A stretch of 64,000 bases of DNA from Oceanisphaera litoralis (lineage in GTDB: Bacteria; Pseudomonadota; Gammaproteobacteria; Enterobacterales; Aeromonadaceae), in contig NZ_JAFBBE010000002.1 of NCBI RefSeq assembly GCF_016907015.1, forward strand, positions 124,001 to 188,000, given 5' to 3'. Positions 1-8,216 of the stretch are shown here, piece after piece; position 1 is the first letter of the stretch, and each line of letters opens with the position of its first letter. The notes beneath the pieces are model-generated. The model was not told the DNA's origin. It worked only from the letters and a program-made list of their open reading frames with translations, and made no database searches. The translations under genes and the position numbers were made by a program.

Positions 1-278
1 TGATCAGCACCGTCAACGAGCTGGAAAGCCGGCTCGAGGACATAGTGGTGCCGATGGACGTGTCCATTATCGGCTGTGTGGTCAACGGCCCCGGTGAAGC
101 CCTGATCTCCGACCTCGGCCTGGCCGGCGCCCAGCGCAAGAGCGCCCTCTACGACGGCGGCGAGCGGGTGGGCCGGCTCGATAACACCCACCTGGTGGAC
201 GAGCTGGAAAGCCGCATCCGGGCCAAGGTGGCCATGATGGATCCGGCCGCCCGTATTCCGGTGCAAACCAAAGACTGA
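1..278 (+). CDS. ispG: 4-hydroxy-3-methylbut-2-enyl diphosphate synthase, C-terminal part
   Basis: Reading frame is open from base 3 to the stop at 276-278 (about 91 residues); the gene begins before the window. IspG makes HMBPP from methylerythritol cyclodiphosphate in the MEP isoprenoid pathway, using a 4Fe-4S cluster. The motif GCVVNGPGE near the start of the visible part carries the last cluster cysteine and the catalytic glutamate of the family. The order ispG-hisS-yfgM-bamB-der is the usual gammaproteobacterial one. Two later MEP and isoprenoid genes (dxr, uppS) are at the other end of the window. Confidence 0.95.
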   Translation, partial: ISTVNELESRLEDIVVPMDVSIIGCVVNGPGEALISDLGLAGAQRKSALYDGGERVGRLDNTHLVDELESRIRAKVAMMDPAARIPVQTKD

Positions 279-332
279 GACGCGTGGTCAGACTGGGTGC
301 CGGATTGAGCGCCGGCAGCAGAGTGGCTAAGC

Positions 333-420
333 CGACCGTGACATGCCAGGGACGGCATGTCCGAGCCCCCAGGGATGGGTTTACGGCGTGTCGGTGTGCC
401 TCCTGCTGCTGGCGTGCTTC
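333..420 (+). repeat. Interspersed repeat, GGCATGT/GTGTCGG type, copy 1
   Basis: Lies between ispG and hisS. It contains a palindrome around ATGCCAGGGACGGCATGT followed by GGATGGGTTTACGGCGTGTCGG. The reverse complement of about 20055-20150 has the same order of blocks with a few substitutions, so this is a dispersed element and not a hisS-specific leader. I see no gene in 279-505. Confidence 0.6.
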
Positions 421-505
421 ACCTCTTCAGACCACTAACACGCTTTTGATTCCAGACCGATTAGCATTCAATTTATTTTAAGCCGTCAACCATAGAGATA
501 TTTTC

Positions 506-1780
506 GTGGCCAAACAGATTCAAGCAATTCGTGGAATGAACGACTGCCTGCCGGAACAGACCCCGGCCTGGCAACAGGCGGAAGCGGTACTGCGTGACCT
601 TATGCGTGCCTATGGTTACGCCGAAGTGCGCATGCCCATCATGGAAGTCACCGGCCTGTTCAAGCGGGCCATCGGTGAAGTCACCGACGTGGTCGAAAAG
701 GAAATGTATACCTTCGACGACCGCAACGGCGACAGCATGACCCTGAGACCCGAAGGCACCGCCGGCTGTGTGCGCGCCGGTATCGAACACGGTCTGCTCT
801 ACAACCAGGAACGCCGCATGTGGTACATGGGCCCCATGTTCCGCTACGAACGTCCCCAGAAGGGCCGCTATCGCCAGTTCCATCAGTTTGGGGTCGAGGT
901 CTTCGGTCTGCAGGGGCCGGACATCGACGCCGAGCTGATCATGCTTACCGCCCGGCTGTGGAAAACGCTGGGGGTCAATGAACATCTGGTGCTGCAACTG
1001 AACAGCCTGGGCCAGCCCGAAGAGCGGGCCGAATACCGTGAGGCCCTGGTGGCGTATCTGGAACAGCACAAAGACCAGCTGGACGAAGACAGCCAGCGTC
1101 GTCTCTACAGCAACCCCTTGCGGGTGCTGGACAGCAAGAACCCGCAGGTTCAGGCGCTGCTGCAGGACGCACCGGTACTCGGTGACTACTTCGGCGAGCA
1201 GACCCGGGCCCACTTCGAGGGACTGAAGGCGCTGCTGACGTCGGCCGGCATCGACTTCGAGATCAACCCCCGTCTGGTACGTGGTCTGGACTATTACAAC
1301 CTGACCGTGTTCGAATGGGTCACCGAGAGCCTGGGTGCCCAGGGCACCGTCTGTGGCGGTGGTCGTTACGACGGCCTGGTCGAGCAACTGGGTGGCCAGG
1401 CCACGCCCGCCGTCGGTTTTGCCATGGGCATGGAGCGACTGGTGCTGCTGCTGGACACCCTCGACCGGGTAGAAGCACAGCCGGCGCTGGCCGATGTGTA
1501 TCTGGCGATGATGGGCGACAACAGTCAGGCGGCGGGTTTTGCCCTGGCCGAACAACTGCGTGATCAGCTGCCGGGTTTGCGGGTGATGAGCCACTGTGGC
1601 GGCGGCAACTTCAAGAAGCAGCTGAAGCGGGCCGACAAGAGCGGGGCCGGCATCGCCCTCATCCTGGGCGAAGATGAAATTGCCCGGGGCCAGGTCACGG
1701 TCAAGTATCTGCGCGGCCAGGGCGAGCAACAGATCCTGGCGGTTAACGACATGATTGAACAGCTCAAGAAGGGGATCTAA
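506..1780 (+). CDS. hisS: Histidine--tRNA ligase
   Basis: 424 residues, the normal class II HisRS length. It charges tRNA-His with histidine in the cytosol. The N-terminus [15 protein letters not shown], the motif 2 region ([20 protein letters not shown]) and the histidine-specific motifs LVRGLDYY and GGGRYDGL are all visible, followed by the C-terminal anticodon-binding domain. The start is GTG at 506, preceded by AGAGATATTTTC; no better in-frame ATG lies upstream of the conserved N-terminus. The stop TAA abuts the yfgM ATG directly, so the two are probably cotranscribed. Confidence 0.97.
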   Translation: MAKQIQAIRGMNDCLPEQTPAWQQAEAVLRDLMRAYGYAEVRMPIMEVTGLFKRAIGEVTDVVEKEMYTFDDRNGDSMTLRPEGTAGCVRAGIEHGLLYNQERRMWYMGPMFRYERPQKGRYRQFHQFGVEVFGLQGPDIDAELIMLTARLWKTLGVNEHLVLQLNSLGQPEERAEYREALVAYLEQHKDQLDEDSQRRLYSNPLRVLDSKNPQVQALLQDAPVLGDYFGEQTRAHFEGLKALLTSAGIDFEINPRLVRGLDYYNLTVFEWVTESLGAQGTVCGGGRYDGLVEQLGGQATPAVGFAMGMERLVLLLDTLDRVEAQPALADVYLAMMGDNSQAAGFALAEQLRDQLPGLRVMSHCGGGNFKKQLKRADKSGAGIALILGEDEIARGQVTVKYLRGQGEQQILAVNDMIEQLKKGI

Positions 1781-2425
1781 ATGGATATTAACGCGACGGA
1801 AGAGCAGCAGCTGGAAACCCTCAAGCGCTGGTGGATGGAGTATGGCAAGTCCATCATACTGGGCGCCGTGATTGGCCTGGGTGGCTTGTTTGGCTGGCGT
1901 TACTACCAGAGTCATCAGATTGAGACGCGTTCGGCCGGTGCCGAGGCCTTCGCTCAGGTCAGCGAGCAACTGGCGACCAAGGGCCCCGCGGCCTTCGACG
2001 ATACCGCAGCCTTCGTCGAGCAGAACCAGGGCAACAACTATGGCGAGCTGGCGGCGCTGCTGCTGGCGGCCGAAGCGGTGAAGGTCAACGATCTTGCACT
2101 GGCTCAGCAACAGCTGGAGCTGGCCCTGGCCGGCATCCAGGATGCGGCCCTGGGCGATACCATTCGTCTGCGCCTGGCCCGGGTATTACTGGCGCAGAAC
2201 GAGCTGGCCGGGGCCCAGTCCCATCTTGACGCCATCGAGGCCGACGCCTTCGCTGCCCAGCTCCGCGAAGTGCAGGGTGACCTCTTTATGGCCGACGGCA
2301 AGGTCGATGATGCCCGTGACGCCTATCGTGCAGCGCGGGATGCGGGCGGCCTGACCAATAATCCGGGTCTGCAGCTGAAACTCGACAACCTGGCGGTCTC
2401 TGCCGAGCTGGGTGACGAGGAGTGA
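1781..2425 (+). CDS. yfgM: YfgM family ancillary SecYEG translocon protein
   Basis: 214 residues. YfgM is an inner-membrane protein with a periplasmic TPR-like domain that contacts the Sec translocon and the chaperone PpiD. A cytoplasmic N-terminus (about 1-22) is followed by one transmembrane segment (about 24-43), then a helical Ala/Leu-rich TPR-like domain to the end. The ATG follows the hisS stop with no gap and bamB starts two bases after its stop, so it sits in the middle of a tight hisS-yfgM-bamB unit. Confidence 0.93.
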   Translation: MDINATEEQQLETLKRWWMEYGKSIILGAVIGLGGLFGWRYYQSHQIETRSAGAEAFAQVSEQLATKGPAAFDDTAAFVEQNQGNNYGELAALLLAAEAVKVNDLALAQQQLELALAGIQDAALGDTIRLRLARVLLAQNELAGAQSHLDAIEADAFAAQLREVQGDLFMADGKVDDARDAYRAARDAGGLTNNPGLQLKLDNLAVSAELGDEE

Positions 2426-2427
2426 TC

Positions 2428-3600
2428 ATGCATAAACGGTTGACCATGATGTTGCCGCTGGTACTGGGCTTGGGCCTGAGCGCCTGTTCCAGCCAGCCGG
2501 AAGTGGCACCGGCAAGTCCCTTGCCGGACGTCAGGAATACCCTGGATACCAAGCCGCGCTGGTCGGCCTCGGTCGGCGATGGGGTCGGTGACTTCTATTC
2601 CCAGTTGAGCCCCGTGGTAAACGGTGAGCGGGTGTTCGCCGCCTCCCGCGACGGCGTGCTGGCCGCCTATGCGAGCGATAGCGGCAAGCGGCAGTGGCAG
2701 CTGCGACTGGACAAGCTGGACATCAACGACAACCAGCGTAGCCCGCGCATCTCCGGCGGACTGACCGCGGCCTATGGCAACCTCTATTTCGGTTCCGAGA
2801 ACGGCGTCGTCTATGCGGTATCACAGTTGGACGGCACGCTGCTCTGGACCCGCGAGGTGCCCGGTGAGGTGCTGGCCGCCCCGGCGGTGGACGAAGGCAA
2901 GGTAGTGGTGCATACCGGCGCCGGTAATCTGGTGGCGCTGGATGCCGTCAGCGGCGAACAGCAGTGGCAGTTGCGTAACGAGCAACCCAGCCTGACCCTG
3001 CGCAGCATGGCCACGCCGGTCACGGTCGGCGGCGCCGTGCTCTACGGCCGGGCCGACGGTCGTCTGGGGGTGGCGTTGCTGGCCAATGGCCAGCCGGTAC
3101 GTGATACCCGTATCGCCAGCCCTCGTGGCGCCACCGAGCTGGAGCGCATGGTCGATGTGGCCGCGAAACCGGTGATTCTGGGCGATATCCTGTTCACTAT
3201 CGCTTATAATGGCCAATTGACCGCCCATCAGCTGATTTCGGGGCAGGAATTGTGGAAGCGCCAGTATCAGGGCTCTCAGGATCTGAGTACCGATGGTCGC
3301 CAGCTCTATATCAGCGACAGTCGCAGTCATCTGTTTGCGGTGGATGCGCGCAGTGGCATGGAGCTATGGTCGAATACCGAGCTGGAAAATCGCCAGCTGA
3401 CGGCCTCGACCGTGTTCGGTGATTATCTGGTGGCAGGCGACGGTGAGGGTTATCTGTACTGGTTTGATCGTCAAAGCGGCGTGCTCGAATCGTTGCAGCG
3501 TATCGACAGTAAGGGCTTGTATGTGGCGCCTGTCGTGGCCGGCGATACCCTTTATGTGCAAAGCCGCGGCGGAGATCTGGTGGCCATCGGCCAGCCTTGA
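2428..3600 (+). CDS. bamB: Outer-membrane assembly lipoprotein BamB
   Basis: About 390 residues. BamB is the beta-propeller lipoprotein of the BAM complex that inserts beta-barrel proteins into the outer membrane. A signal peptide ends in the lipobox LSAC (Cys about residue 20), followed by repeated PQQ-type propeller blades (for example GVLAAYASDSGKRQWQ and LVALDAVSGEQQWQL). ATG at 2428 has GAGGAG five bases upstream and is preferred; an in-frame GTG at 2422, overlapping the yfgM stop, would add two residues. Confidence 0.95.
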   Translation: MHKRLTMMLPLVLGLGLSACSSQPEVAPASPLPDVRNTLDTKPRWSASVGDGVGDFYSQLSPVVNGERVFAASRDGVLAAYASDSGKRQWQLRLDKLDINDNQRSPRISGGLTAAYGNLYFGSENGVVYAVSQLDGTLLWTREVPGEVLAAPAVDEGKVVVHTGAGNLVALDAVSGEQQWQLRNEQPSLTLRSMATPVTVGGAVLYGRADGRLGVALLANGQPVRDTRIASPRGATELERMVDVAAKPVILGDILFTIAYNGQLTAHQLISGQELWKRQYQGSQDLSTDGRQLYISDSRSHLFAVDARSGMELWSNTELENRQLTASTVFGDYLVAGDGEGYLYWFDRQSGVLESLQRIDSKGLYVAPVVAGDTLYVQSRGGDLVAIGQP

Positions 3601-3621
3601 TCCCGGCGGACCTGACACACC

Positions 3622-3660
3622 GGCTCCTGATCTCGGATCAGGAGCCGTTATTGTTTTTTG
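3622..3660 (+). terminator. Hairpin terminator between bamB and der
   Basis: Perfect 10-bp stem GGCTCCTGAT / ATCAGGAGCC with a 5-nt loop, followed by TTATTGTTTTTT. It lies just before the der ribosome binding site, so it may terminate the hisS-yfgM-bamB transcript or attenuate read-through into der. Confidence 0.8.
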
Positions 3661-3672
3661 GAGACTGATTTT

Positions 3673-5208
3673 ATGATGCCAGTAGTGGCTCTGGTGGGCC
3701 GCCCCAATGTGGGCAAATCCACCCTGTTCAACCGCCTGACCCGCACCCGTGATGCGCTGGTGGCGAACTTTCCCGGCCTGACCCGGGACCGTAAATACGG
3801 CCAGGCCAAGATTGGCGAACTGGAATTTATCGTGGTCGACACCGGTGGTATCGACGGCACCGAAGAAGGCATAGAGCTGAAAATGGCCGAGCAGTCGCTG
3901 GCGGCCATCGACGAAGCGGATGTGGTGCTGTTCATGGTCGATGCCCGTGCCGGCCTGACCACGGCCGATGAAGCCATCGCCGCCCACCTGCGTCGCTGCC
4001 AGAAAGACACCCTGCTGGTGGTGAATAAAACGGACGGTATCGATGCCGATTCGGCCGTCAGCGAATTTTATCAGCTGGGCCTTGGCGATCTCTACCCCAT
4101 CGCGGCCTCCCACGGCCGGGGCGTGTTGAGCCTGCTGGAAACGGCACTGGCCCCCCAGCTGGAAGAACTGGCTGCCGAGGCCCAAGCCCAGGCCCAGGCT
4201 CAAGCCGAAGCGGAAGCGGACGATGCCGAAGCCGATGAATTCGATTTCGATCAGCTGGATTTCGACGGCGACGACATCGATAGCGTCATCGAGGCAATGG
4301 ACAGGATTGACGAGGCACAGACGGTGCCGTTCGAGGATTTGCCGATCAAGCTGGCCATCGTCGGTCGCCCCAACGTGGGCAAGTCCACCCTGACCAACCG
4401 TATTCTCGGTGAAGACCGGGTGGTGGTGTACGATATGCCGGGCACCACCCGCGACTCCGTTTACATTCCGATGAAGCGGGACGAGCAGGACTACATACTG
4501 ATCGATACCGCCGGGGTACGCCGCCGGGGCAAGGTTCATGAAACCGTCGAAAAGTTTTCGGTGATCAAGACCCTGCAGGCGATAGAAGACGCCAACGTGG
4601 TGTTGCTGGTACTGGACGCCCACGAGGGGATTTCCGATCAGGATCTCAGCCTGCTGGGCTTCGTGCTCAATGCCGGTCGCAGTATCGTGCTGGCGGTCAA
4701 CAAGTGGGATGGCCTGAATCAGGACGTGAAGGAAGACATCAAGCGCGAGCTGGATCGTCGCCTCGGTTTCATCGACTTTGCCCGTCTGCACTTTATCTCG
4801 GCACTGCACGGCAGCGGTGTGGGCAACCTGTACGGCTCTGTGGTGGAGGCCTATCAATCGGCCACCAAGCGGGTCAACACCTCCATGCTGACCCGTATCA
4901 TGATGATGGCGCAGGAAGATCACCAGCCACCGCTGGTACGGGGTCGCCGGGTCAAGCTCAAGTATGCCCATGCCGGCGGCTACAACCCGCCGCGCATCAT
5001 AGTGCACGGCAACCAGGTCAAGGATCTGCCGGAGTCCTACAAGCGTTACCTGATCAACTACTTCCGGCGCTCGCTGCAGGTGATGGGTACGCCGATTCGG
5101 GTCGAGTTCAATGAGGGTGCCAACCCGTACGAGGGCATCAAGAACAAGCTGACCGAAACCCAGATGCGCAAACGCAAACGCATGATGCGCTTCAACAAGA
5201 AAAAATGA
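3673..5208 (+). CDS. der: Ribosome-assembly GTPase Der (EngA)
   Basis: 511 residues. Der is the tandem-domain GTPase needed for 50S subunit maturation. Two G domains are visible: GRPNVGKST at about residues 8-16 and again near 235, each with DxxG (DTGG, DTAG) and NKxD (NKTD, NKWD) motifs, then a C-terminal KH-like domain and a basic tail rich in Lys/Arg. The linker between the G domains is a long acidic and Ala/Gln-rich stretch (roughly residues 165-220), a normally variable part. ATG at 3673 (GGAG nine bases upstream) matches the family start; a TTG at 3658 is less likely. Confidence 0.97.
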   Translation: MMPVVALVGRPNVGKSTLFNRLTRTRDALVANFPGLTRDRKYGQAKIGELEFIVVDTGGIDGTEEGIELKMAEQSLAAIDEADVVLFMVDARAGLTTADEAIAAHLRRCQKDTLLVVNKTDGIDADSAVSEFYQLGLGDLYPIAASHGRGVLSLLETALAPQLEELAAEAQAQAQAQAEAEADDAEADEFDFDQLDFDGDDIDSVIEAMDRIDEAQTVPFEDLPIKLAIVGRPNVGKSTLTNRILGEDRVVVYDMPGTTRDSVYIPMKRDEQDYILIDTAGVRRRGKVHETVEKFSVIKTLQAIEDANVVLLVLDAHEGISDQDLSLLGFVLNAGRSIVLAVNKWDGLNQDVKEDIKRELDRRLGFIDFARLHFISALHGSGVGNLYGSVVEAYQSATKRVNTSMLTRIMMMAQEDHQPPLVRGRRVKLKYAHAGGYNPPRIIVHGNQVKDLPESYKRYLINYFRRSLQVMGTPIRVEFNEGANPYEGIKNKLTETQMRKRKRMMRFNKKK

Positions 5209-5214
5209 CCCTTC

Positions 5215-5241
5215 AAACGCCGGCTAAGCCGGCGTTTTTAT
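5215..5241 (+). terminator. der terminator
   Basis: AACGCCGGC-TAA-GCCGGCGTT stem followed by TTTA, starting 7 bases after the der stop. Confidence 0.8.
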
Positions 5242-5306
5242 TAGAAAAAGTGAGGGGATAGGGGGGAGGTGTAATACCAAACGGGTTAATCATTTGGTCA
5301 GGCTGT

Positions 5307-5369
5307 CATCCTGACGAAAGTCAGGATCTTCCTGCTGAAAGATACCGGGTCAAGCCCGGTATGACAGAG
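5307..5369. repeat. REP-like double palindrome (TCCTGACGAAAGTCAGGA type)
   Basis: Two adjacent hairpins: TCCTGACGAAAGTCAGGA and ACCGGGTCAAGCCCGGT, bounded by GTCAT and ATGAC. The same two-hairpin structure recurs at about 34620-34708 and 46548-46635, with half copies near 38868 and 45117. It lies in the der-usp gap. Confidence 0.75.
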
Positions 5370-5474
5370 TTTTAAACACGACATTATTGTCAGAAATTGA
5401 TCACTTTTTTAGTGGGCTTGGTATAAACAAGCACCGCCTGCAGATGTCGGATTTACCCTTCCCGCCTTACTCCT

Positions 5475-5485
5475 CCCCCCCCCCC
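5475..5485. repeat. Poly-C tract of 11 bases
   Basis: Eleven consecutive C upstream of the stress-protein gene, about 70 bases before its ATG and 20 bases before a possible -10 (TAGTAT at 5505-5510). The rest of 5370-5554 shows no gene; the frame of the downstream gene happens to stay open back to 5387 but lacks any family similarity there. Confidence 0.7.
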
Positions 5486-5554
5486 TCAGATAAAGTTCTT
5501 GGTCTAGTATGGATAGCAGGGCTGCGGGAGCCTTTATGGACAAAAGGAGAGGGT

Positions 5555-5995
5555 ATGTATAAATCACTGTTGGTGGCCGTGGACGGCTCCGAACACGGCA
5601 GAAAGGCGCTGATACTGGCCTGTCACCTGGCGCGTCAGGACGATGCAGCGGTACATATTCTGCATGTTCCCGAAGTCTTGCCGCACGAAGCGACCCTGAT
5701 CTGGGGCATTGGCGCCGTTACCATCAAAGATGAACGCAAGGAAATGGACGAGGCCGGCAAGAAAATCATCGCCGGGGCCGAAGCCGAGGCTCGAAAGCTC
5801 GGCGCGACTCATGTTCAGACTCATATAGCGCGGGGTGAGCCGGCGCGTGCCATTATGCAGCAGGCGAAGACGCTCGGTGTCGATGTGATCGTCATGGGCT
5901 GTCGTGGACTGGGGGATCTGGCCGGCCTGGTGATGGGCAGCGTGTCCCACAAGGTGAGTCACGGCGCCGGGTGCGGCGTTATTACGGTACGTTAA
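5555..5995 (+). CDS. Universal stress protein, UspA family
   Basis: 146 residues, a single Usp domain. Such proteins bind ATP or nucleotides and support survival under stress; the exact role is not assignable here. The N-terminal strand YKSLLVAVDGSEHG and the ATP-binding signature G-x2-G-x9-G-S (GCRG...GS near the C-terminus) are intact, so it should be of the ATP-binding subclass. ATG at 5555 has AGGAGAGGG just upstream and matches the family start. The stop codon TAA is the first triplet of a heptanucleotide array. Confidence 0.9.
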   Translation: MYKSLLVAVDGSEHGRKALILACHLARQDDAAVHILHVPEVLPHEATLIWGIGAVTIKDERKEMDEAGKKIIAGAEAEARKLGATHVQTHIARGEPARAIMQQAKTLGVDVIVMGCRGLGDLAGLVMGSVSHKVSHGAGCGVITVR

Positions 5996-6061
5996 TGGTT
6001 AATGCCTGGTAGTTAATGATTAATAGTTAATGATTAATAGTTAATGACTGATAGTGAATGA
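5992..6061. repeat. Heptanucleotide array at the stop of the stress-protein gene
   Basis: Ten consecutive 7-bp units close to TTAATGA/TTAATAG (for example TTAATGG, TTAATGC, TTAATGA, TTAATAG, TTAATGA). The first unit contains the TAA stop of the preceding gene. Because units step by 7, TAA or TAG recurs in all three frames within about 20 bases. Confidence 0.85.
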
Positions 6062-6120
6062 TTTGTCGATGGTTCATGACCAGGCAGGACATGAACGGCA
6101 AGCGCCGGGTGACGGCGGCG

Positions 6121-6273
6121 TCAGGCCGCCGACTTGTTGTCGATAGTAGTCAGAAAAAAGGCATTGTTACGGCGCAGTACCTTGCGGCGAACATTTTGCA
6201 GCAGTATCTTGCGGCGGGGCGACCAGCTCGCCGGTTTGCGCTGCTTCAGCAGGGCGCGTCTTCGTTTCAACAT
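6121..6273 (-). CDS. Possible small basic protein, 50 residues
   Basis: An ATG at 6273 with GAGGA about 10 bases upstream opens a 50-codon frame ending at TGA (6121-6123). The product is strongly basic (MLKRRRALLKQRKPASWS start, then RRK and RRKVLRR), with Lys/Arg spread over the first 35 residues. Codons mostly end in G or C, as in the real genes around it. I do not recognise the family; a small nucleic-acid- or ribosome-associated protein is only a guess. The overlapping plus-strand frame (6058-6336) has no recognisable content and looks less likely. Confidence 0.4.
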   Translation of the reverse strand: MLKRRRALLKQRKPASWSPRRKILLQNVRRKVLRRNNAFFLTTIDNKSAA

Positions 6274-6400
6274 GATGGTGCATTCCTCATTGTGCATTTC
6301 TCTTTAAATCGATACCGCTGTCGGCGACAAACCTGATGTGCAGTCGGCAATAAGCAACACCCTATAACTGATATGGATTCTGGCGCTGGTTTGCCTTTAT

Positions 6401-6503
6401 TGTCACCCTCGCGAAGGCGGGGGTCCAGTGCCTTTGCAGGCAACCAGCAGCCTGACCGTTCTGCGCCACAAGTCCTGGATTCCCGCCTTCGCGGGAATGA
6501 CGA
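6401..6503. repeat. REP-like palindrome (GTCACCC...GCGAAGGCGGG type)
   Basis: Inverted arms CCTCGCGAAGGCGGGGG and CCCGCCTTCGCGGG, with outer ends GTCA and ATGACGAC. A related copy is at 14544-14636. The remainder of 6274-6611 shows no gene; it is downstream of mltF. Confidence 0.7.
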
Positions 6504-6611
6504 CTGAGCCACAGCTGTTATGCAGCATTACTTAGTGTGCAGTCGGCAATAGACTGCGGCGTTACTGCACTAGATATCAGCTTGCGCGGCCCGGGTAAAG
6601 TGACATTATTG

Positions 6612-8024
6612 TTAACTTTCCGGTTCTGCCGGTAAATTCTCATGCTGGGCGGTCAGGCCCGGATCCGTACCTGGCTTGTCCTGCCATTGCAGGCTCTGAT
6701 AATACTGACGGATTTTTTTGACGAACTGCTGCGTTTCCCGACCCCGGGCATAACCGTAGCGGGTTTTGCTGTACCACTTGGGCTGATGCAGCAGCGGCAG
6801 GTTTTCCTTTACTGCGGTCCAGGAGTCGGGATCCTGATCGCGCAGTCTGGTCAGTCGACGGGCATCCAGCAGATGTCCCAGGCCGATATTATAGGCGGCC
6901 AGCGCAAACCAGATACGCTCATCTTCGGGAATCGCGTCCGGCAGCCGGTCCATCAGCGATGCCAGGTAACGGGCGCCCCCACGAATGCTTTGCTCCGGAT
7001 CCAGCCGGTCGGAAACCCCCACCTGTCTGGCGGTGTCTTCGGTCAGCATCATCATGCCGCGCACGCCGGTATAGGAACGGGCCAGCGGATCCCAGTGCGA
7101 CTCCTGATAGCTGACGGCCGCCAGCAGGCGCCAGTCCAGCTCCCCCGCATAACGCTCAAACAACGGCTGGTAGCTGGGGAGTATGGTTTCCGTTCGGCGC
7201 AAAAAGGTGCGGGTATCGACGTAATCGAAGCTCTGCACATGACCGAAGTATTTTTCATTCAGTCGGGCCAGGGTGCCGGCGTCCTGCTGTTGAGCAAAAA
7301 ATGTCAGCATCTGGCCGAGCAGGCTGTCGTCGGCACGCCGGTCCAGCATCCAGGCGACCGGCAGGGATTCGCCCAGAGTAAAGGCCGCATCGATATTGGG
7401 ATAATAGCGTTGGGTGCGGGCCAGCATGACATCGGTGACCAGGGTATGGTCGGCCCGGCCTTCCGAGACCTGGCGCAGCAGATCTTCTTCATCCGTGTCC
7501 CGGCGGGTTTCCCAGTGCAGCCCGGGCAACTCCTGCTGCAGTTGATGCAGCGACTCGGCCTGACTGGAGCCTGCCAGCACCCGGATCTCGCCCTCTATCT
7601 GGCCAGGATCCCGGGGGCGGGAGCTGCCCTTGCGATACACCAGCGTCTGGGCTATGTCGTAATAGCTGGGGCCAAAGCGGTACTGCTGGCGTCGCTGTGG
7701 GGTGATGGTGAGGCCGGCGGCCAGCATGTCGACCTTGCCCGTGTCGAGCAGTGAAAAGAGCTCGTCCAGGCTATAGGCCGGGACCATGGTCAGATCGACG
7801 GCCAGCGAGTCGGCAAAGAGCCGTGCCAGCTCGTAATCCAGCCCTTCCTCCTGACCGTCGCGCAAAAAGTAATGCAGTGGATGATAGAGGGTGCCGACCC
7901 GCAAGGCCCCACGGCTCTGGATCTGTCCCTGCTGGGTCTGGCGTTTTTCGTGGGCATCGCAGCCGCTCAGGATCAGTAACCCCAGCAGCAGCGGGGTTCT
8001 GAAAAGCATCGGTATCAGGCGCAC
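6612..8024 (-). CDS. mltF: Membrane-bound lytic murein transglycosylase F
   Basis: About 470 residues. MltF cleaves peptidoglycan glycan strands with 1,6-anhydro product formation and is lipid-anchored to the outer membrane. A lipoprotein signal ends in ILSGC, then a solute-binding-protein-like domain (about 45-275), then a lysozyme-like SLT domain with the catalytic glutamate in YQESHWDP and the motifs GVRGMMMLT and ALAAYNIGLGH. I prefer GTG at 8024: AAGGA lies 7 bases upstream and the n-region becomes MRLIP. ATG at 8009 or 8054 is possible. It is divergent from purL, the conserved arrangement. Confidence 0.93.
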   Translation of the reverse strand: MRLIPMLFRTPLLLGLLILSGCDAHEKRQTQQGQIQSRGALRVGTLYHPLHYFLRDGQEEGLDYELARLFADSLAVDLTMVPAYSLDELFSLLDTGKVDMLAAGLTITPQRRQQYRFGPSYYDIAQTLVYRKGSSRPRDPGQIEGEIRVLAGSSQAESLHQLQQELPGLHWETRRDTDEEDLLRQVSEGRADHTLVTDVMLARTQRYYPNIDAAFTLGESLPVAWMLDRRADDSLLGQMLTFFAQQQDAGTLARLNEKYFGHVQSFDYVDTRTFLRRTETILPSYQPLFERYAGELDWRLLAAVSYQESHWDPLARSYTGVRGMMMLTEDTARQVGVSDRLDPEQSIRGGARYLASLMDRLPDAIPEDERIWFALAAYNIGLGHLLDARRLTRLRDQDPDSWTAVKENLPLLHQPKWYSKTRYGYARGRETQQFVKKIRQYYQSLQWQDKPGTDPGLTAQHENLPAEPES

Positions 8025-8137
8025 AAGCGAGTCCTTGTTCAAGACGGTCGGCATTTTATAGCAGAAGTTGACCACTTCGTCAGGCAAAGGCCGATTTTTT
8101 CGGGCAAGCCGGCAGAATAAGGTCCCGGAAATGAGCG

Positions 8138-8166
8138 TCGACAGGGCAGGGGTGTAAACCTATAAT
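8138..8166 (+). promoter_or_regulatory. Predicted sigma-70 promoter of purL
   Basis: TCGACA (8138-8143), 17-bp spacer, perfect TATAAT (8161-8166), 51 bases before the purL ATG. I did not see a good PurR operator beside it. Confidence 0.6.
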
Positions 8167-8216
8167 ACCGGCAATTTCTCAACCCCCCATTCACTCACGC
8201 TTTGAGAACTGCCACT

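Noticed and set aside
5387-5554. 56-codon N-terminal extension of the universal stress protein
   Set aside because: The extension has no Usp similarity and contains the poly-C tract. ATG 5555 has a strong ribosome binding site and the family N-terminus.
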